Notes under the pieces: generated by a model | What the model saw: the letters and a program-made list of their open reading frames with translations, nothing else | Database searches by the model: none | What the model was told of the DNA's origin: nothing | NCBI RefSeq assembly: GCF_004683885.1 | Contig: NZ_CP038440.1 | Coordinates: 654,001-718,000, forward strand | Length of the DNA stretch: 64,000 nt | Direction: 5' to 3' | Source: Brevundimonas sp. MF30-B | GTDB lineage: Bacteria > Pseudomonadota > Alphaproteobacteria > Caulobacterales > Caulobacteraceae | Position numbers and translations under genes: made by a program | Shown here: positions 32,505 to 42,539 of the stretch, piece after piece | How positions within the stretch are numbered: the stretch's first letter is position 1 | How the letters are laid out: every line of letters starts with the position of its first letter

Positions 32505-35500
32505 TTAGTTTCCGGGCTGGAAGTTCATGATGGTGTCGATGTCGCCAGCCGAGACGCCGTAGCGTCGCGCGTTGGCTTCGGTCTGCCAGCTTTGCCAGCC
32601 TTCCTGCATCGCCCGCTCATTGGCCTTCTCGCCACCGGTGCGGTTGACCATTTCACGCAGTGCGGGGACGGCGCCCGACCGGATCGAGGCGTTCGCCAGA
32701 CGGCGGTGACGGCTGACCGTATCCTTGACGACCGTGGCCCGTTGGGGGTCAGGCATTTGTGCGTATTCCGGCGACTGGATCAGCGCGGCCAAAGCTTCGT
32801 GCATGGTCAATCCAGTGAGCGGATCGCGGAAGACTTGGCCCTGATATTCGAGGACCGCACCATGCTCGCGCGGTGTGATCTTCTGCTCGTTGAAGCGAGC
32901 GGAAGGCCGCGTCGCCATGCGGAGATCGGGATCAGCTTGCGCCAAGGCCGAGACCTCCAGACGCACGATGTCCGTCACCTGTTCGCTGATGCGCGTCGGC
33001 TGGATCATGCCTTCAACGAACCCGCCGTCCTTGTCCTTGCGGATGACCGAAAGGCCCAGCCAGTCCCTACGCTCGGGCAAAGATTGGGAGAGGGTCGGGA
33101 TGTTGGCGCGGATGTGGTCGAGGAAGCTTTCGGCTTCCCGCATCACCGGGTCTTGCGAGTGGGCGAAGTTGCGAACCACAGCCGGGACCAGAGTTGATCC
33201 AGCCTTCTTGGCCAGTTCCTTCCCGGCGCGGGCGCCACGGTCGGTGTCGCCGTAGGTGAACGACGGGTCGATCAAGTCCCAGAAGTCGCCGACGCCCTGC
33301 AACGCGGCCTTGTTGACGATGTTGTTGACGATGGCCGACAGGACGCCGCCGCCGATGCCTTGCAGCATGTCGTCGTCGTTGATGTCGTGATCCTTGAAGG
33401 TCTGCATCATGTCCGCGACGATGCCGAGCATTTCGGCGACCGGGGATAGCTGCTGATACTGGAACCAGCGACCGCCGAGGCGGATGCTGTAGGACTTCAC
33501 ACCGTCTTCCTCTTCCGCCGCCGAACGCTTGCCGACGAGATCGCCGCCCGCGAACAGGAGGCCAGCCGTGGACATGAAGCCGATGCCGGTGACGAGACGC
33601 GCCATTGCAAGATCGGCTTCGGCGCCGCCCCTTTCGAGCGACTGATCGAGACCGCGCATGGCCGCCGTGTAGTTCATGAACTTATCGCGGTTGTCCTTCA
33701 TCAGCCCGTAGAGAACCGGGTTGCGGTCGAACATGCCCGCCCGCACGAGGTTGAGCGGGGTGCGGAGGAACGGCACGAACAGAGCCTTGAAGAGGCGGTG
33801 CTGGCCAAGAGCCTTCTCCCATTTCTTCATGACCGGGCCGCTGTTCTGGAACGTCATGAGACGCGCGTAGTCGTCCGCCATTGCGTGGAGATCGACCGAT
33901 GCCAGCACGTCGGCCGCCTGATGAAGTGTCGGGTCCGTGCTGTAGTTCTTGGCACTGTCGAATTGCTCGCCCGCCAGTTCGAAGACGGCCTTGGCGCGGT
34001 AGACCGCAGCCGATGTGGGCCGGTTCGCTACGGCGTCCATGACCCGCGTGAATTCCTTGGTCGCATCGGCGCCTTTTAGGCGGGCCGAGCGGTAGGAAGC
34101 TTCGCGAACCGAAAGGGCGTTAAGCTGCATCCGGTAGGTCATCGCCTTGGCGAACTCGTCCATCGCAATCGACGGCCGGTGGCCGAGGGTTCGGAGGGTC
34201 GAGAAGATCGCCGCCCCCGCCATGTCAGGGATCGACAGGACCGGGTTGGATTTCCAGCGATCCTTACGATCCTTGGTGATGAGGAACGGTTGATTGAAGG
34301 CGACCTCGCCCACACTGGTCGAGTTGTCGCGAACCGGCGCCGCCTGTTTGAAGGCTTGGAAGCCCGCCCGGCTTGCGTCGGCGAAGGACTGATAGATGCC
34401 CGCGACATAGGCGTTTGCCTCACGGAAGGTGACGCTTTCGACCGATCCTTTTGAGCCGCTGAATGCCCGGCGTAGGGGCGACGTGACGCCAGCCGCGACA
34501 TAGCGTTCGCCGACACTGAGACCGGCGTGGAGAACTGAGCCGATGGCGTTGCGGACTGCCGTGGCCGGGGTCGAGAGATACCCCATAACGACGTAGTAGC
34601 TGGCGTAGTCGGCCAGCCCCATCGCCCGCATCTTACGGACCTCTTCTTTGAAGCCCTTGGCGCCGTCCTTCTTGTTCGCTTTCAGCAGCGCATCGAGCGC
34701 GGCGGCCATGTCCTCGTTGTTTTTGGCTCCCCCGCCCAGCGCATCGTTGAGGCCGTCGATGGAGTCCTGAATGTCGTTGAAGACGCGGGCGCGGTGCTTG
34801 GTCGCCTTCATGATGTTGAGGGCGCGGGCCACTTCCGACTTTGCGCCTCCGGCCATGGCGTCGAACATCGTCGTCGCTTGGAGATGAGCCGCCAAATCGG
34901 AGATGTCGTTGGCCGTCGCTGTCCCGTCCGCCAACTTGGCGCGGGTTGCAGCGACCTTCGTCACGAGGTGATCGACGTGCTGCATGGCGATGGTTTCGAG
35001 CGCGTGGATTTTCGACGACACGCCGAAGTTCGAGGTGATGTCGGCGTGTGCCTTCACTGCCTCGGAAGTGGAAATGCCGAGCGTCTGTTGACGGTCCTGC
35101 ACTGACTTCCACGAGCGGGCTGCATCGCCCGCTTCGTCGTAGAGCGGCTTGAAGATTTGGCCCATGACGTTCGCCAATTCCTCGAACTGGTCGGGGTCAT
35201 TCACGAGCTTGTCGAAGTCGAATACGTCCGGGTTCCAATGGCTCGCGCCCTCGGTGATCTCGTCGCCTTGACGGCCCAGCCAACGGACAAACTGATCGAC
35301 CTGCTCTGGCTTCACGAATTTCTTGAGGCTGTCGAGGTGCGCCATGGCGGCCTTGGCCCGTTCAGGTGATCCGGCAAGTCCCCAATCCACACCGTTCCAG
35401 CGTTCGTCGGCGGTAGCCTTGGCCCCCGCTTCGGCGCGACCGGCTTCGGCCTCAAGGTCTTCCAGCGAAGGCCCCTTGGCGCGCGGTTGTTCGATCCGAG

Positions 35501-36437
35501 CGGGAATGCTGACCGGCGAAACCGGCCCCTGTTGGGTCGGGCGGAAGGTCCAGTCGTCCATGGTTAGAGCCGGGAGGTTCACGCTGTCGGACAAGTCGAG
35601 TTCGTCGCGCATGGCTTGGTCGAGTTCGACTGTAGCGGGGCGCGGCTCACGGACGCGACGGACAAGAGACCCCGCGCCCTCCAGCGCACCGGTGAAACCG
35701 GCGCCCGCCAGAGCGGATAGACCCGTTTGGGTGATGTCGATGCGATCTTGAACTCCGGCCGACGTAGAGTCGCCTTGAGCCAGCAAGTCAGTGCCGCCCG
35801 CGATCAACCCTTGCACACCGGCTTTCACCCAAATCGACGAACCGCCGCTGATGTAGGAAGTCGGATCGACAGCCGTGGCGCCGAGAGTGCCGAGCAGCGC
35901 GGCGCCGCCGTGGAGACCCTTGCCGATCAAGCCGCCTTCAGCTTCCCAGAACGGGTCGTTCTTGGACTCTTGCGCGAACTCCTGACGCCGGGCGCGTTCG
36001 CTGGCGACGGCTTCGTCAGCACGACGCCGGGCATTGTCGGTGTTGTTCCAATTGTCGAAGAGGACATCGCCCGAGTGAGCGAGCCGCGACAGGAGGCGAA
36101 CGGGGTTCATCGTGAAGCGGTCGGATACGGCGATGGCTTCGCGAGTGCGGCCTTGCTTCGAAAGTTCGATGTAGTCCGCCGTGTCGTCCTGACCCGCCCG
36201 CCAGCCCTCGGCGATGAAGCCGGTGTTCCATGTGTTCGAGAACACGTCGGTCAGGCGTTCGCCGAGCGACCGCTTGTCCTTGGGGTTGGAGAGTGAGACC
36301 GCCGCTGATCGGCGGTCTCGTTGTTGCTCAGGAGCATGGCCGTAGTGACGGTCCATTTCACGTTCGATGACGCTGTTAGGTGTGCCGTCAGGGAAGGTGA
36401 TGACGGCCCCATCCGGGCCTCTCACAGTGATGCTCAT
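32505..36437 (-). CDS. Internal virion protein, T7 gp16-like (1310 residues)
   Basis: The position between the gp15-like gene and the fibre, and the great length, match T7 gp16, an ejected core protein that forms the DNA channel through the envelope. The N-terminus MSITVRGPDGAVITFPDG is typical of internal virion proteins in these phages. It has long helical stretches and one hydrophobic segment near residue 940 (TGIGFMSTAGLLFAGGDLV). No transglycosylase motif was seen at the N-terminus, unlike T7. Confidence 0.88.
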   Translation of the reverse strand: MSITVRGPDGAVITFPDGTPNSVIEREMDRHYGHAPEQQRDRRSAAVSLSNPKDKRSLGERLTDVFSNTWNTGFIAEGWRAGQDDTADYIELSKQGRTREAIAVSDRFTMNPVRLLSRLAHSGDVLFDNWNNTDNARRRADEAVASERARRQEFAQESKNDPFWEAEGGLIGKGLHGGAALLGTLGATAVDPTSYISGGSSIWVKAGVQGLIAGGTDLLAQGDSTSAGVQDRIDITQTGLSALAGAGFTGALEGAGSLVRRVREPRPATVELDQAMRDELDLSDSVNLPALTMDDWTFRPTQQGPVSPVSIPARIEQPRAKGPSLEDLEAEAGRAEAGAKATADERWNGVDWGLAGSPERAKAAMAHLDSLKKFVKPEQVDQFVRWLGRQGDEITEGASHWNPDVFDFDKLVNDPDQFEELANVMGQIFKPLYDEAGDAARSWKSVQDRQQTLGISTSEAVKAHADITSNFGVSSKIHALETIAMQHVDHLVTKVAATRAKLADGTATANDISDLAAHLQATTMFDAMAGGAKSEVARALNIMKATKHRARVFNDIQDSIDGLNDALGGGAKNNEDMAAALDALLKANKKDGAKGFKEEVRKMRAMGLADYASYYVVMGYLSTPATAVRNAIGSVLHAGLSVGERYVAAGVTSPLRRAFSGSKGSVESVTFREANAYVAGIYQSFADASRAGFQAFKQAAPVRDNSTSVGEVAFNQPFLITKDRKDRWKSNPVLSIPDMAGAAIFSTLRTLGHRPSIAMDEFAKAMTYRMQLNALSVREASYRSARLKGADATKEFTRVMDAVANRPTSAAVYRAKAVFELAGEQFDSAKNYSTDPTLHQAADVLASVDLHAMADDYARLMTFQNSGPVMKKWEKALGQHRLFKALFVPFLRTPLNLVRAGMFDRNPVLYGLMKDNRDKFMNYTAAMRGLDQSLERGGAEADLAMARLVTGIGFMSTAGLLFAGGDLVGKRSAAEEEDGVKSYSIRLGGRWFQYQQLSPVAEMLGIVADMMQTFKDHDINDDDMLQGIGGGVLSAIVNNIVNKAALQGVGDFWDLIDPSFTYGDTDRGARAGKELAKKAGSTLVPAVVRNFAHSQDPVMREAESFLDHIRANIPTLSQSLPERRDWLGLSVIRKDKDGGFVEGMIQPTRISEQVTDIVRLEVSALAQADPDLRMATRPSARFNEQKITPREHGAVLEYQGQVFRDPLTGLTMHEALAALIQSPEYAQMPDPQRATVVKDTVSRHRRLANASIRSGAVPALREMVNRTGGEKANERAMQEGWQSWQTEANARRYGVSAGDIDTIMNFQPGN

Positions 36438-36446
36438 TCAGTCCTT

Positions 36447-38651
36447 TCACCGGGTCGGAACGAGTCCTTGGCCGGGGATGTAGGTTAGTTGCGCGGGCTG
36501 CTGGCCTGACGTGTTGGTCTGGCCGGGCGCCCGCGTATTTCCACCAGCCGTCTGTCCGCCCGTGGGGGCGGCGGGGGCGCGGAGAAACTTCGTGTAGTTC
36601 GTGATGACGGCTTCGGCCGCCGCCATGGGGTCTTCACCCGAGGCAAGGCGTCGCTCGTATTCGTTCTCGCCCTGCGTGATGAGGCGCAGCATGTGCGGGG
36701 GCAAAGCCACGCCCATACCGCCACCCGCCACGGTGCGAAGCGATGCGGAGACGTAGGAGCGAGCGTTGCCGACGATCTGCTGTTGAGCGGGATCGCGCCC
36801 CGCATCGCCACGCGCTGCCGAAGCGGCACGAGTGCGGATGTCGAGATAGGCACGAGTGGCCGAACGTCCTGATCCGAACAGTCCAGCCCGATAGTCTCGG
36901 TCTGCTTGGGCGGCGATGCTCGCATAGTTCGGATTGTTGGCGGCGAACCGCTGACCGTAGCGGAGGATCAAGTCTTCGTCGGCTTCGCCCTCCAAGGTGG
37001 ATTCACGAAGCGACCGGAAGGCCGAGGTCATGGTCATGCCTTCGCCCGGCTCCAGCACGTTGTTTCGCACGGCTTGCTCGATGGTGTCCGAGACATCCTC
37101 GCCGCGCTGGGCGCGATTCCAGATGTCCATGGTCAGTTCGTCTTTCGCTTCCTGACGGGCCTGTTCGGTCTTGCGCTCCGTATCGCCCTCGATGCTGTCG
37201 ATGGCGTTCAGAATGCGAACTTGCTGCGCCGGTGTAAGCAGCGAGCGGCCGGGCTGACGGGGGCGTCGCGCCGGTTCGACCGTGGCCGAAGCGACGACAG
37301 CCGAGTCCGCTGCGGCGGGTGCAGCAGCCATCGCTTGAGTTTGCGATCCGACCACGGAACGCGGGTCGAGCCGGTTGCCGTTGGCGTCGCGATAGGTCCA
37401 GTGAAGGTGCGGGCCAGTGGAGTTGCCGGTGTTGCCGGTCGCGGCGATGACCTGAGCCTGCGTGACGGTCTGGCCTACTTCGACATCCACGCTCTTGAGG
37501 TGCGCGAAGCCGGTGCGCGAGCCATCCGCATGACGGATGATGAGCGAGACTCCACCGCGACCGCGAGGGCCAGCCACTTCGACGACGCCATCAGCCGGAG
37601 CCGAGAGAGGGGTTCCGACCGGCACGGGAATGTCGATCCCCCCGTGGTTGGTCGAGGCGCCGGGCAGAGGCGCGCGGCGCGCTCCCAAACCAGAGGACAC
37701 GCGGTCGATGTTCGCCAGCGGCGCGGTGTAGGTCTGCGCCGTCGCCGGGGCGGCGGGAACCGATGCTTCGGGCGCCGGGGCGGCCTCTGCGACAGGCGGA
37801 AGAGGTGAGCCTTCAATCGTGTTGTTGAAGGCGACCACATCAGGGTCGTTCGGATCGCGAGCGTCCAAGAGGTTCTGGAGAACCGAGGTGTCTCCGGTCT
37901 CTTGTGAGTAAGCCACGATCCCGTTGACGAAGGCTTCCTTGGCGGTGTCGCCGTTCAGGCCAGCTTCGGTCAGGCGACCGACTTCTCCGGCAAGATCGAA
38001 GTCCTCGCCACGCTGGAGACCCGCGACGGCGTTGTTGACGGACAGTTCGACAAGCTCGCGGTCTGTCTTCTCCTTCAGCATCGCATTCGCGCGGCTGTCG
38101 AGATCGGTGGACCAGTTGATGAGGCGGGTCGCCACCTGACGCTGAACGTCGGGTTGCGAGAACAGGTCGCCAGATTCGTCGATGAAGGCCCGGTTCCGTT
38201 CTGCAAGGAACTCGTCGATGTCGGCAGGAGTGGCGCCCGCATTGATGCGGCGTTCCAGTTCTTGGCTGGTCTCCGTCTCGTAGGCGCCCTGACGGGCCTT
38301 TGCCGTGGTCGAGTAGTAGGCGCGCTGATAGGCGGTGGACTGTGCGAGAGCCGGGTCAAGTTCGGCGCCGGAAGCCGCGTCTACCTGACCTTCGGCGAAG
38401 TCCTTTTCGGCCTGTTCGCGACGCTGGATCAGGTCGTTTTCATAGAAGGCTTCGGCATTGCGCTGTGTTTGGCCGAGGAACTGGCGGATGGCGTCGTTCT
38501 GCGGATCGCCCCGGAATGCGTTGCGGAGATCGGCGCGGACTTGAACGCTGTCGGAGCGCGTGTCGCGCGAGGTCGGCGCGATGCTGTCACGGTTCTGAGT
38601 GATGCGGTCCTGCGCTGTGCGGCGGTTATTCGAGCGGGAGAGATCAGCCAT
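36447..38651 (-). CDS. Internal virion protein, T7 gp15-like, with M23 peptidase domain
   Basis: A 734-residue protein in the T7 gene 15 slot. The N- and C-terminal parts are helical. Between Pro/Ala linkers (about 285-305 and 435-470) sits a LytM/M23 endopeptidase domain: HGGID (His336, Asp340), AHLKS (His384) and GPHLHW (His415, His417), the full zinc and catalytic set. It probably opens peptidoglycan cross-links during DNA entry. In T7 the wall-cutting activity is a transglycosylase in gp16. Confidence 0.9.
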   Translation of the reverse strand: MADLSRSNNRRTAQDRITQNRDSIAPTSRDTRSDSVQVRADLRNAFRGDPQNDAIRQFLGQTQRNAEAFYENDLIQRREQAEKDFAEGQVDAASGAELDPALAQSTAYQRAYYSTTAKARQGAYETETSQELERRINAGATPADIDEFLAERNRAFIDESGDLFSQPDVQRQVATRLINWSTDLDSRANAMLKEKTDRELVELSVNNAVAGLQRGEDFDLAGEVGRLTEAGLNGDTAKEAFVNGIVAYSQETGDTSVLQNLLDARDPNDPDVVAFNNTIEGSPLPPVAEAAPAPEASVPAAPATAQTYTAPLANIDRVSSGLGARRAPLPGASTNHGGIDIPVPVGTPLSAPADGVVEVAGPRGRGGVSLIIRHADGSRTGFAHLKSVDVEVGQTVTQAQVIAATGNTGNSTGPHLHWTYRDANGNRLDPRSVVGSQTQAMAAAPAAADSAVVASATVEPARRPRQPGRSLLTPAQQVRILNAIDSIEGDTERKTEQARQEAKDELTMDIWNRAQRGEDVSDTIEQAVRNNVLEPGEGMTMTSAFRSLRESTLEGEADEDLILRYGQRFAANNPNYASIAAQADRDYRAGLFGSGRSATRAYLDIRTRAASAARGDAGRDPAQQQIVGNARSYVSASLRTVAGGGMGVALPPHMLRLITQGENEYERRLASGEDPMAAAEAVITNYTKFLRAPAAPTGGQTAGGNTRAPGQTNTSGQQPAQLTYIPGQGLVPTR

Positions 38652-39114
38652 TCAGTGCCGGTCCTTTCGACGCGGCGGTCTGCTGAGCCTTGATCCCCTG
38701 TCCCTGATAGTAGCCGCCGACACCGGCTTGGGCGATCCGAAGACCGGCACCGAGAATGGTGGGTTGGCTGATACGGGAATACATGGAGTTGGCTTCGGCG
38801 ACTGCCGCTTTGTGTTGGTTGTCGGCGTTGAGCGCGATGCGCTCCGACGCCAGCGCGCCTTGCATCGCGCTATCCTGAAGAAGGCTCACGACGCTGCCCG
38901 AGATATTTAGCCCCTGCTGGCCAGCAGCCACGCGGATGCGGGCTTGTTCTCGCTGCACCTGACGCTTGCGGTCGTTGAGTTCCGCGCTTTCAGCGGTCTC
39001 GATTTGCTGCTGCTGTTCGGCAAGCTGCGCGTCGATGGCGCGCTTCTGATGCTTGGCAGACTGAATCTCGGTGATGGTTTGCGCGGCCGTGGAGACGACA
39101 GCGAGGGTCGTCAT
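38644..39114 (-). CDS. Internal virion protein, T7 gp14-like
   Basis: A 156-residue mostly helical protein (QRQVQREQARIRVAAGQQG-like middle, GLNISGSVVSLL, then Gly-rich end) with the size and position of T7 gp14, an ejected outer-membrane pore component. Its stop overlaps the next start by eight bases. Confidence 0.85.
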   Translation of the reverse strand: MTTLAVVSTAAQTITEIQSAKHQKRAIDAQLAEQQQQIETAESAELNDRKRQVQREQARIRVAAGQQGLNISGSVVSLLQDSAMQGALASERIALNADNQHKAAVAEANSMYSRISQPTILGAGLRIAQAGVGGYYQGQGIKAQQTAASKGPALNG

Positions 39115-39127
39115 GATCGTGACGGGA

Positions 39128-39634
39128 TCACAGATGGGTTGGTCCCTCCCTGTTGGTGTGGGTGAATTTTATGAAGAGGCGTTGTTCGCGCCCGTGACGC
39201 GGGTCCACGTCGGCGATCTCGAACCCTGACCACCTGAGCCAGCGGGCGGATTGGACGTTGCGCGCATCGACCCAATTCCAGAGGCAGGGCCAGCGTTCGT
39301 GGAGCCGTTCGACATAGGCGGCGGTTGCCTTGGCGACGACGGCGGCGGGACGCGGCTTCCACATGCCGGGCGTCCCCATCATCCAGACGATACCTTCCGG
39401 GGCGCATCCGAAGATGCAGACGGGTTCGTCTTGATCGGTGATGACCCATGCCTGTTCGGACTGCATGACCGACATCGTGAGCAACAGGAGTGCATCGGGC
39501 GGCCCGATGGTCAGGAGCGGATTGGCTGCGATCATTTCGTCGCGGTCTCCGTCTCGGAGATTGGCCGCGATGTGTTCGAGCCAGTCGAAAGTCTGCTCGT
39601 CCGACGTGTCGGCGAGATCGTGGAATTGGATCAT
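39128..39634 (-). CDS. T7 gp13-like protein with GNAT-like fold
   Basis: A 168-residue protein starting MIQFHDLADTSDEQTFDWLEHI. It shows acetyltransferase-like segments (QAWVITDQDEPVCIFGCAP and WNWVDARNVQSARWLRWSGF) that are typical of the Gp13/DUF2833 family. It lies between tail tubular protein B and gp14, as T7 gene 13. Needed for core assembly in T7; acetyl-transfer activity is not established. Confidence 0.83.
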   Translation of the reverse strand: MIQFHDLADTSDEQTFDWLEHIAANLRDGDRDEMIAANPLLTIGPPDALLLLTMSVMQSEQAWVITDQDEPVCIFGCAPEGIVWMMGTPGMWKPRPAAVVAKATAAYVERLHERWPCLWNWVDARNVQSARWLRWSGFEIADVDPRHGREQRLFIKFTHTNREGPTHL

Positions 39635-39659
39635 GGGATGAGGGCCTGACCCCGAAGGG

Positions 39660-41852
39660 TCAGGCTCGTGCGCGGTTGTAGTAGAGGGCTTCCCATTCGG
39701 CTGACACGAAGGTCGATCCGACATGGGAGTCGTTCACAAGGCGGATGCGCGCCGCCGTGTTCTGACCCATGACAAGGAAGCGATAGCTTCCCGTGTGATA
39801 GGCCGGTGCGTTCAGTTTCAGGCTGGCGGCGCCGAGCGTTCGCCCGGTCATTTCGGCCAGCTTGGCGGGGATGATGTCTTCGACATTCTCGTCCACGCCG
39901 TAGGGCGCGACCGCCACTTTGAAGTAGGCCGATCCCGAGTAGTTGACGGTGAAGGACCGAAGCTGTGTGCGGCCCGACGTGATCGCCTCGCCGCGTCCAT
40001 TGCGGACGAACGGCTTGGAGAAGACAAGCTCGAACTCATAGGCTTCGCCCACGATGACTGGCCCGGCGATCTCGCTGGTCGGAACCCGAACCTCTGTGTC
40101 GCTGACCCACTCGTAGGTGATGGGGTCGATGAGCGTTTCCGCCCGCCCGGAGAAGGCGTTGGTGCGGACCATCCTGAACCGATCCTTGTTCGGTTTGAAC
40201 GGAAGCACGAAGTGGGTCCGCTGCGCCGTCTCGGAGAGTTCGCCCTGCACAGTCGCGCGACGGTCGAGGAAGATGTCGTGATCCACGTTGGCCGGGTGGG
40301 CGCCCGCTTGAAGGTCCACCTTCTCCAGCCACAGTCCGTCGCCACGTTTAATGACGAGGTAGAGGAAGCCTTGGAGGTAGGTCGCGGCGACGATGGCCGC
40401 GCCAGTGCCGAAGCTCCAACGATGCCAAGCCGACTGCGCCTTCTCGTCGGCCGAGGTCCAATAGAACTGGTAGACGAAGATGCTCTCCGGCGATCCCTGC
40501 GTCAGGACGAAGATCGTGTTGAGATCGTCGGCCGCGACAAGAGCATGGACCCCGCCCGGAATGTAGGTCGGCACATGGGCCGTCACGTCAGCGGCCGAGG
40601 TCGCGTCCGATCCCGACAAGCGGGTGTATTCGCGGACGCTGGCATGGCCGGAGCGTTCGACCGCGAAGTAGATTTCCGAGCCGCAAGCGGTCAGTCCTGC
40701 CTTGGTGTTGACGGTGTAGTTCGTGGTCGGTCGGATCGCGATGGACGCGGCGGTCAGTCCGAGTTCGCCGTTGGACAACGAGAACTGCGTTTGATCGGAG
40801 GTCATGAAGATGCCGTCCGCGTGGGCGACCGCATCATGCAGCTTGGCAACCTTCGTTGATGTCGCCGTCGTTTCGATGGCGTCGCTGTCGAGGTAGTCCC
40901 GCTGGCTCATTCGCCAGAAGTTGCCGAACTGCCCCGCCTCGCTCATCCCGACGCTCTCGTCATAGAGGAACGCCAAGCGGTTCTGGTAAAGCAGCACTCT
41001 TTGGATTGAGCGGCCGATGAAGCCCGGATTGGGATTGCTGGCTTCGTCCCCGAGGCGACGCGGCGCCCACGAGAACGGTGCGAACGTAAACGTGCCGTTG
41101 GCCTCTGAAATCAGGGCGTGGGGCATGGTCGTCGGGTTGATGGCGTTGACCAGACCCGGCTTCACGCACTCCTGCCAAGTGCCGCCCCGGAAGCAGACGT
41201 AGTAGCTGATAAAGTCCGAGGAATCGTCGCCTCGAACTTGCCAGACATCGCCTTCGGTGTTGGTCGGCGGGAGCTTGTCGAAGCGTTGGACCGTGCCTTT
41301 GAACGCGCCGAGGACCGGGTTGGCCTGATACTGATAGGCCGATCCGGGCGCATAGCCGACGCCGTTCTGGTCGGTCCCAATGTTGCGGTTCAGCCAGATT
41401 TGGTAGCTCTCGTCAGGCGACACGTCGGCGCCGAGGGCGGCCATGGCGCACGTCTTCTGACGATTGGTGATGAAGGTGTAGTCGGCCACGGTCACGGCGT
41501 CGAAGTCGGCGCCATAGTCCGACACGCCGGTCAGGTAGCCCCATCCAGCCGGAGCGTTGACGGTGCGTTCCTCGCCGGTCAGCACGTCGAACACGCGGAT
41601 CACGCCGTCAGCGATGATCGCGATGTATTGCTCGCTGACATCCCGGTTGATGGCATGGACGAAAGCGTTGGCCGGAGCGTCGGCCATGAGCTTGGCGACA
41701 AGCTGCGACGGCGGACGCTTGGAGACGCCCGTCGCGATGCCGGAGAAACCGTTAGTTTGAGCTTCCAGTTGGTCGGGAGACCGGACCAAATCGCTCTGCT
41801 GCGACACGCCGCCGAACAGGGCGCCGATGGTGTAGGTGTTCGGGCGGCTCAC
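39660..41852 (-). CDS. Tail tubular protein B, T7 gp12-like (nozzle)
   Basis: A 730-residue protein with the gp12 signature start (TIGALFGGVSQQSDLVRSPDQ, then TNGFSGIATGVSKRPP) and a beta-rich propeller body. It forms the tail nozzle below the gp11 ring. The ATG overlaps the gp11-like stop by four bases. The most recognisable tail gene here. Confidence 0.95.
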   Translation of the reverse strand: MSRPNTYTIGALFGGVSQQSDLVRSPDQLEAQTNGFSGIATGVSKRPPSQLVAKLMADAPANAFVHAINRDVSEQYIAIIADGVIRVFDVLTGEERTVNAPAGWGYLTGVSDYGADFDAVTVADYTFITNRQKTCAMAALGADVSPDESYQIWLNRNIGTDQNGVGYAPGSAYQYQANPVLGAFKGTVQRFDKLPPTNTEGDVWQVRGDDSSDFISYYVCFRGGTWQECVKPGLVNAINPTTMPHALISEANGTFTFAPFSWAPRRLGDEASNPNPGFIGRSIQRVLLYQNRLAFLYDESVGMSEAGQFGNFWRMSQRDYLDSDAIETTATSTKVAKLHDAVAHADGIFMTSDQTQFSLSNGELGLTAASIAIRPTTNYTVNTKAGLTACGSEIYFAVERSGHASVREYTRLSGSDATSAADVTAHVPTYIPGGVHALVAADDLNTIFVLTQGSPESIFVYQFYWTSADEKAQSAWHRWSFGTGAAIVAATYLQGFLYLVIKRGDGLWLEKVDLQAGAHPANVDHDIFLDRRATVQGELSETAQRTHFVLPFKPNKDRFRMVRTNAFSGRAETLIDPITYEWVSDTEVRVPTSEIAGPVIVGEAYEFELVFSKPFVRNGRGEAITSGRTQLRSFTVNYSGSAYFKVAVAPYGVDENVEDIIPAKLAEMTGRTLGAASLKLNAPAYHTGSYRFLVMGQNTAARIRLVNDSHVGSTFVSAEWEALYYNRARA

Positions 41853-42463
41853 TTGGTGAACCTCCGATCCGCGACACGCCCGCGAACGATCTTGGCCGCG
41901 ATCTCATTGGACGCACGGAAGACGTTGATGTCGGCGGTTGCGGCTTGCTCACGCTGGAGCGCGAGCCACGCGCGTTGCTCGTCTTCGGCCGCAAAGCGAT
42001 CCAGTTCCGGCGATCCGACGAGGCGAGCTTGCAGCTTGCGACCGGCACGGATGACGGCATAGCCGCGCGCCAGTTCGGGAAGCGCGTCGTAGGTTAGAGA
42101 CCAACGGACACGGCAAACGACCGGGGCTTCGATAGTCCACGACAGGTGGGCCGCATCCCAGAGGCACATCCCGTTGTCGGGGTGCTGTCGTGGCGTCAGG
42201 TCTTGGCGCGGGTCCATCGGATCGACGGACAGGGCGCCGGAAGGGATCGAGACTGTGCCGTCGATCTCGGGATAGAGGGTGTGCCCCTCATCGGTGTTGA
42301 ACTTGAAACCGTAGGCGCAAACTTCGCGGACCACCTTCGCCAGTTCTTGGCGGGCGATGTTCTGATCCGAGTTGTTGGCGGTGAATGCGTTGACCGGGGC
42401 TTGGCCGATGACGGCCAGCATGTCGTTGACGGCCTCAAGTTCCGTCAGCGGCGCGGCATACAT
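41849..42463 (-). CDS. Tail tubular protein A, T7 gp11-like (gatekeeper)
   Basis: A 204-residue protein starting MYAAPLTELEAVNDMLAVIG, the standard gp11 opening, followed by FTANNSDQNIARQEL and ending with a basic tail. It is the adaptor between portal and nozzle. GGAGG lies 9 bases upstream of the ATG at 42463; the longer frame is spurious. A terminator separates it from the capsid gene. Confidence 0.93.
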   Translation of the reverse strand: MYAAPLTELEAVNDMLAVIGQAPVNAFTANNSDQNIARQELAKVVREVCAYGFKFNTDEGHTLYPEIDGTVSIPSGALSVDPMDPRQDLTPRQHPDNGMCLWDAAHLSWTIEAPVVCRVRWSLTYDALPELARGYAVIRAGRKLQARLVGSPELDRFAAEDEQRAWLALQREQAATADINVFRASNEIAAKIVRGRVADRRFTK

Positions 42464-42488
42464 GCGCGGCCTCCTTTCGGAACGAGGT

Positions 42489-42523
42489 GAAAAAAAGGGC
42501 CGCCCCCTGTGAGGGCGACCCTT
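42489..42523 (-). terminator. Terminator directly after major capsid gene
   Basis: The stem AGGG-t-CGCCC / GGGCG-g-CCCT (minus strand) has a 7-nt loop and is followed by TTTTTTC. It lies 17 bases beyond the capsid stop. T7 has its main late terminator at the same place, after gene 10. Confidence 0.88.
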
Positions 42524-42539
42524 TCGTGTTGGTGTCGGA

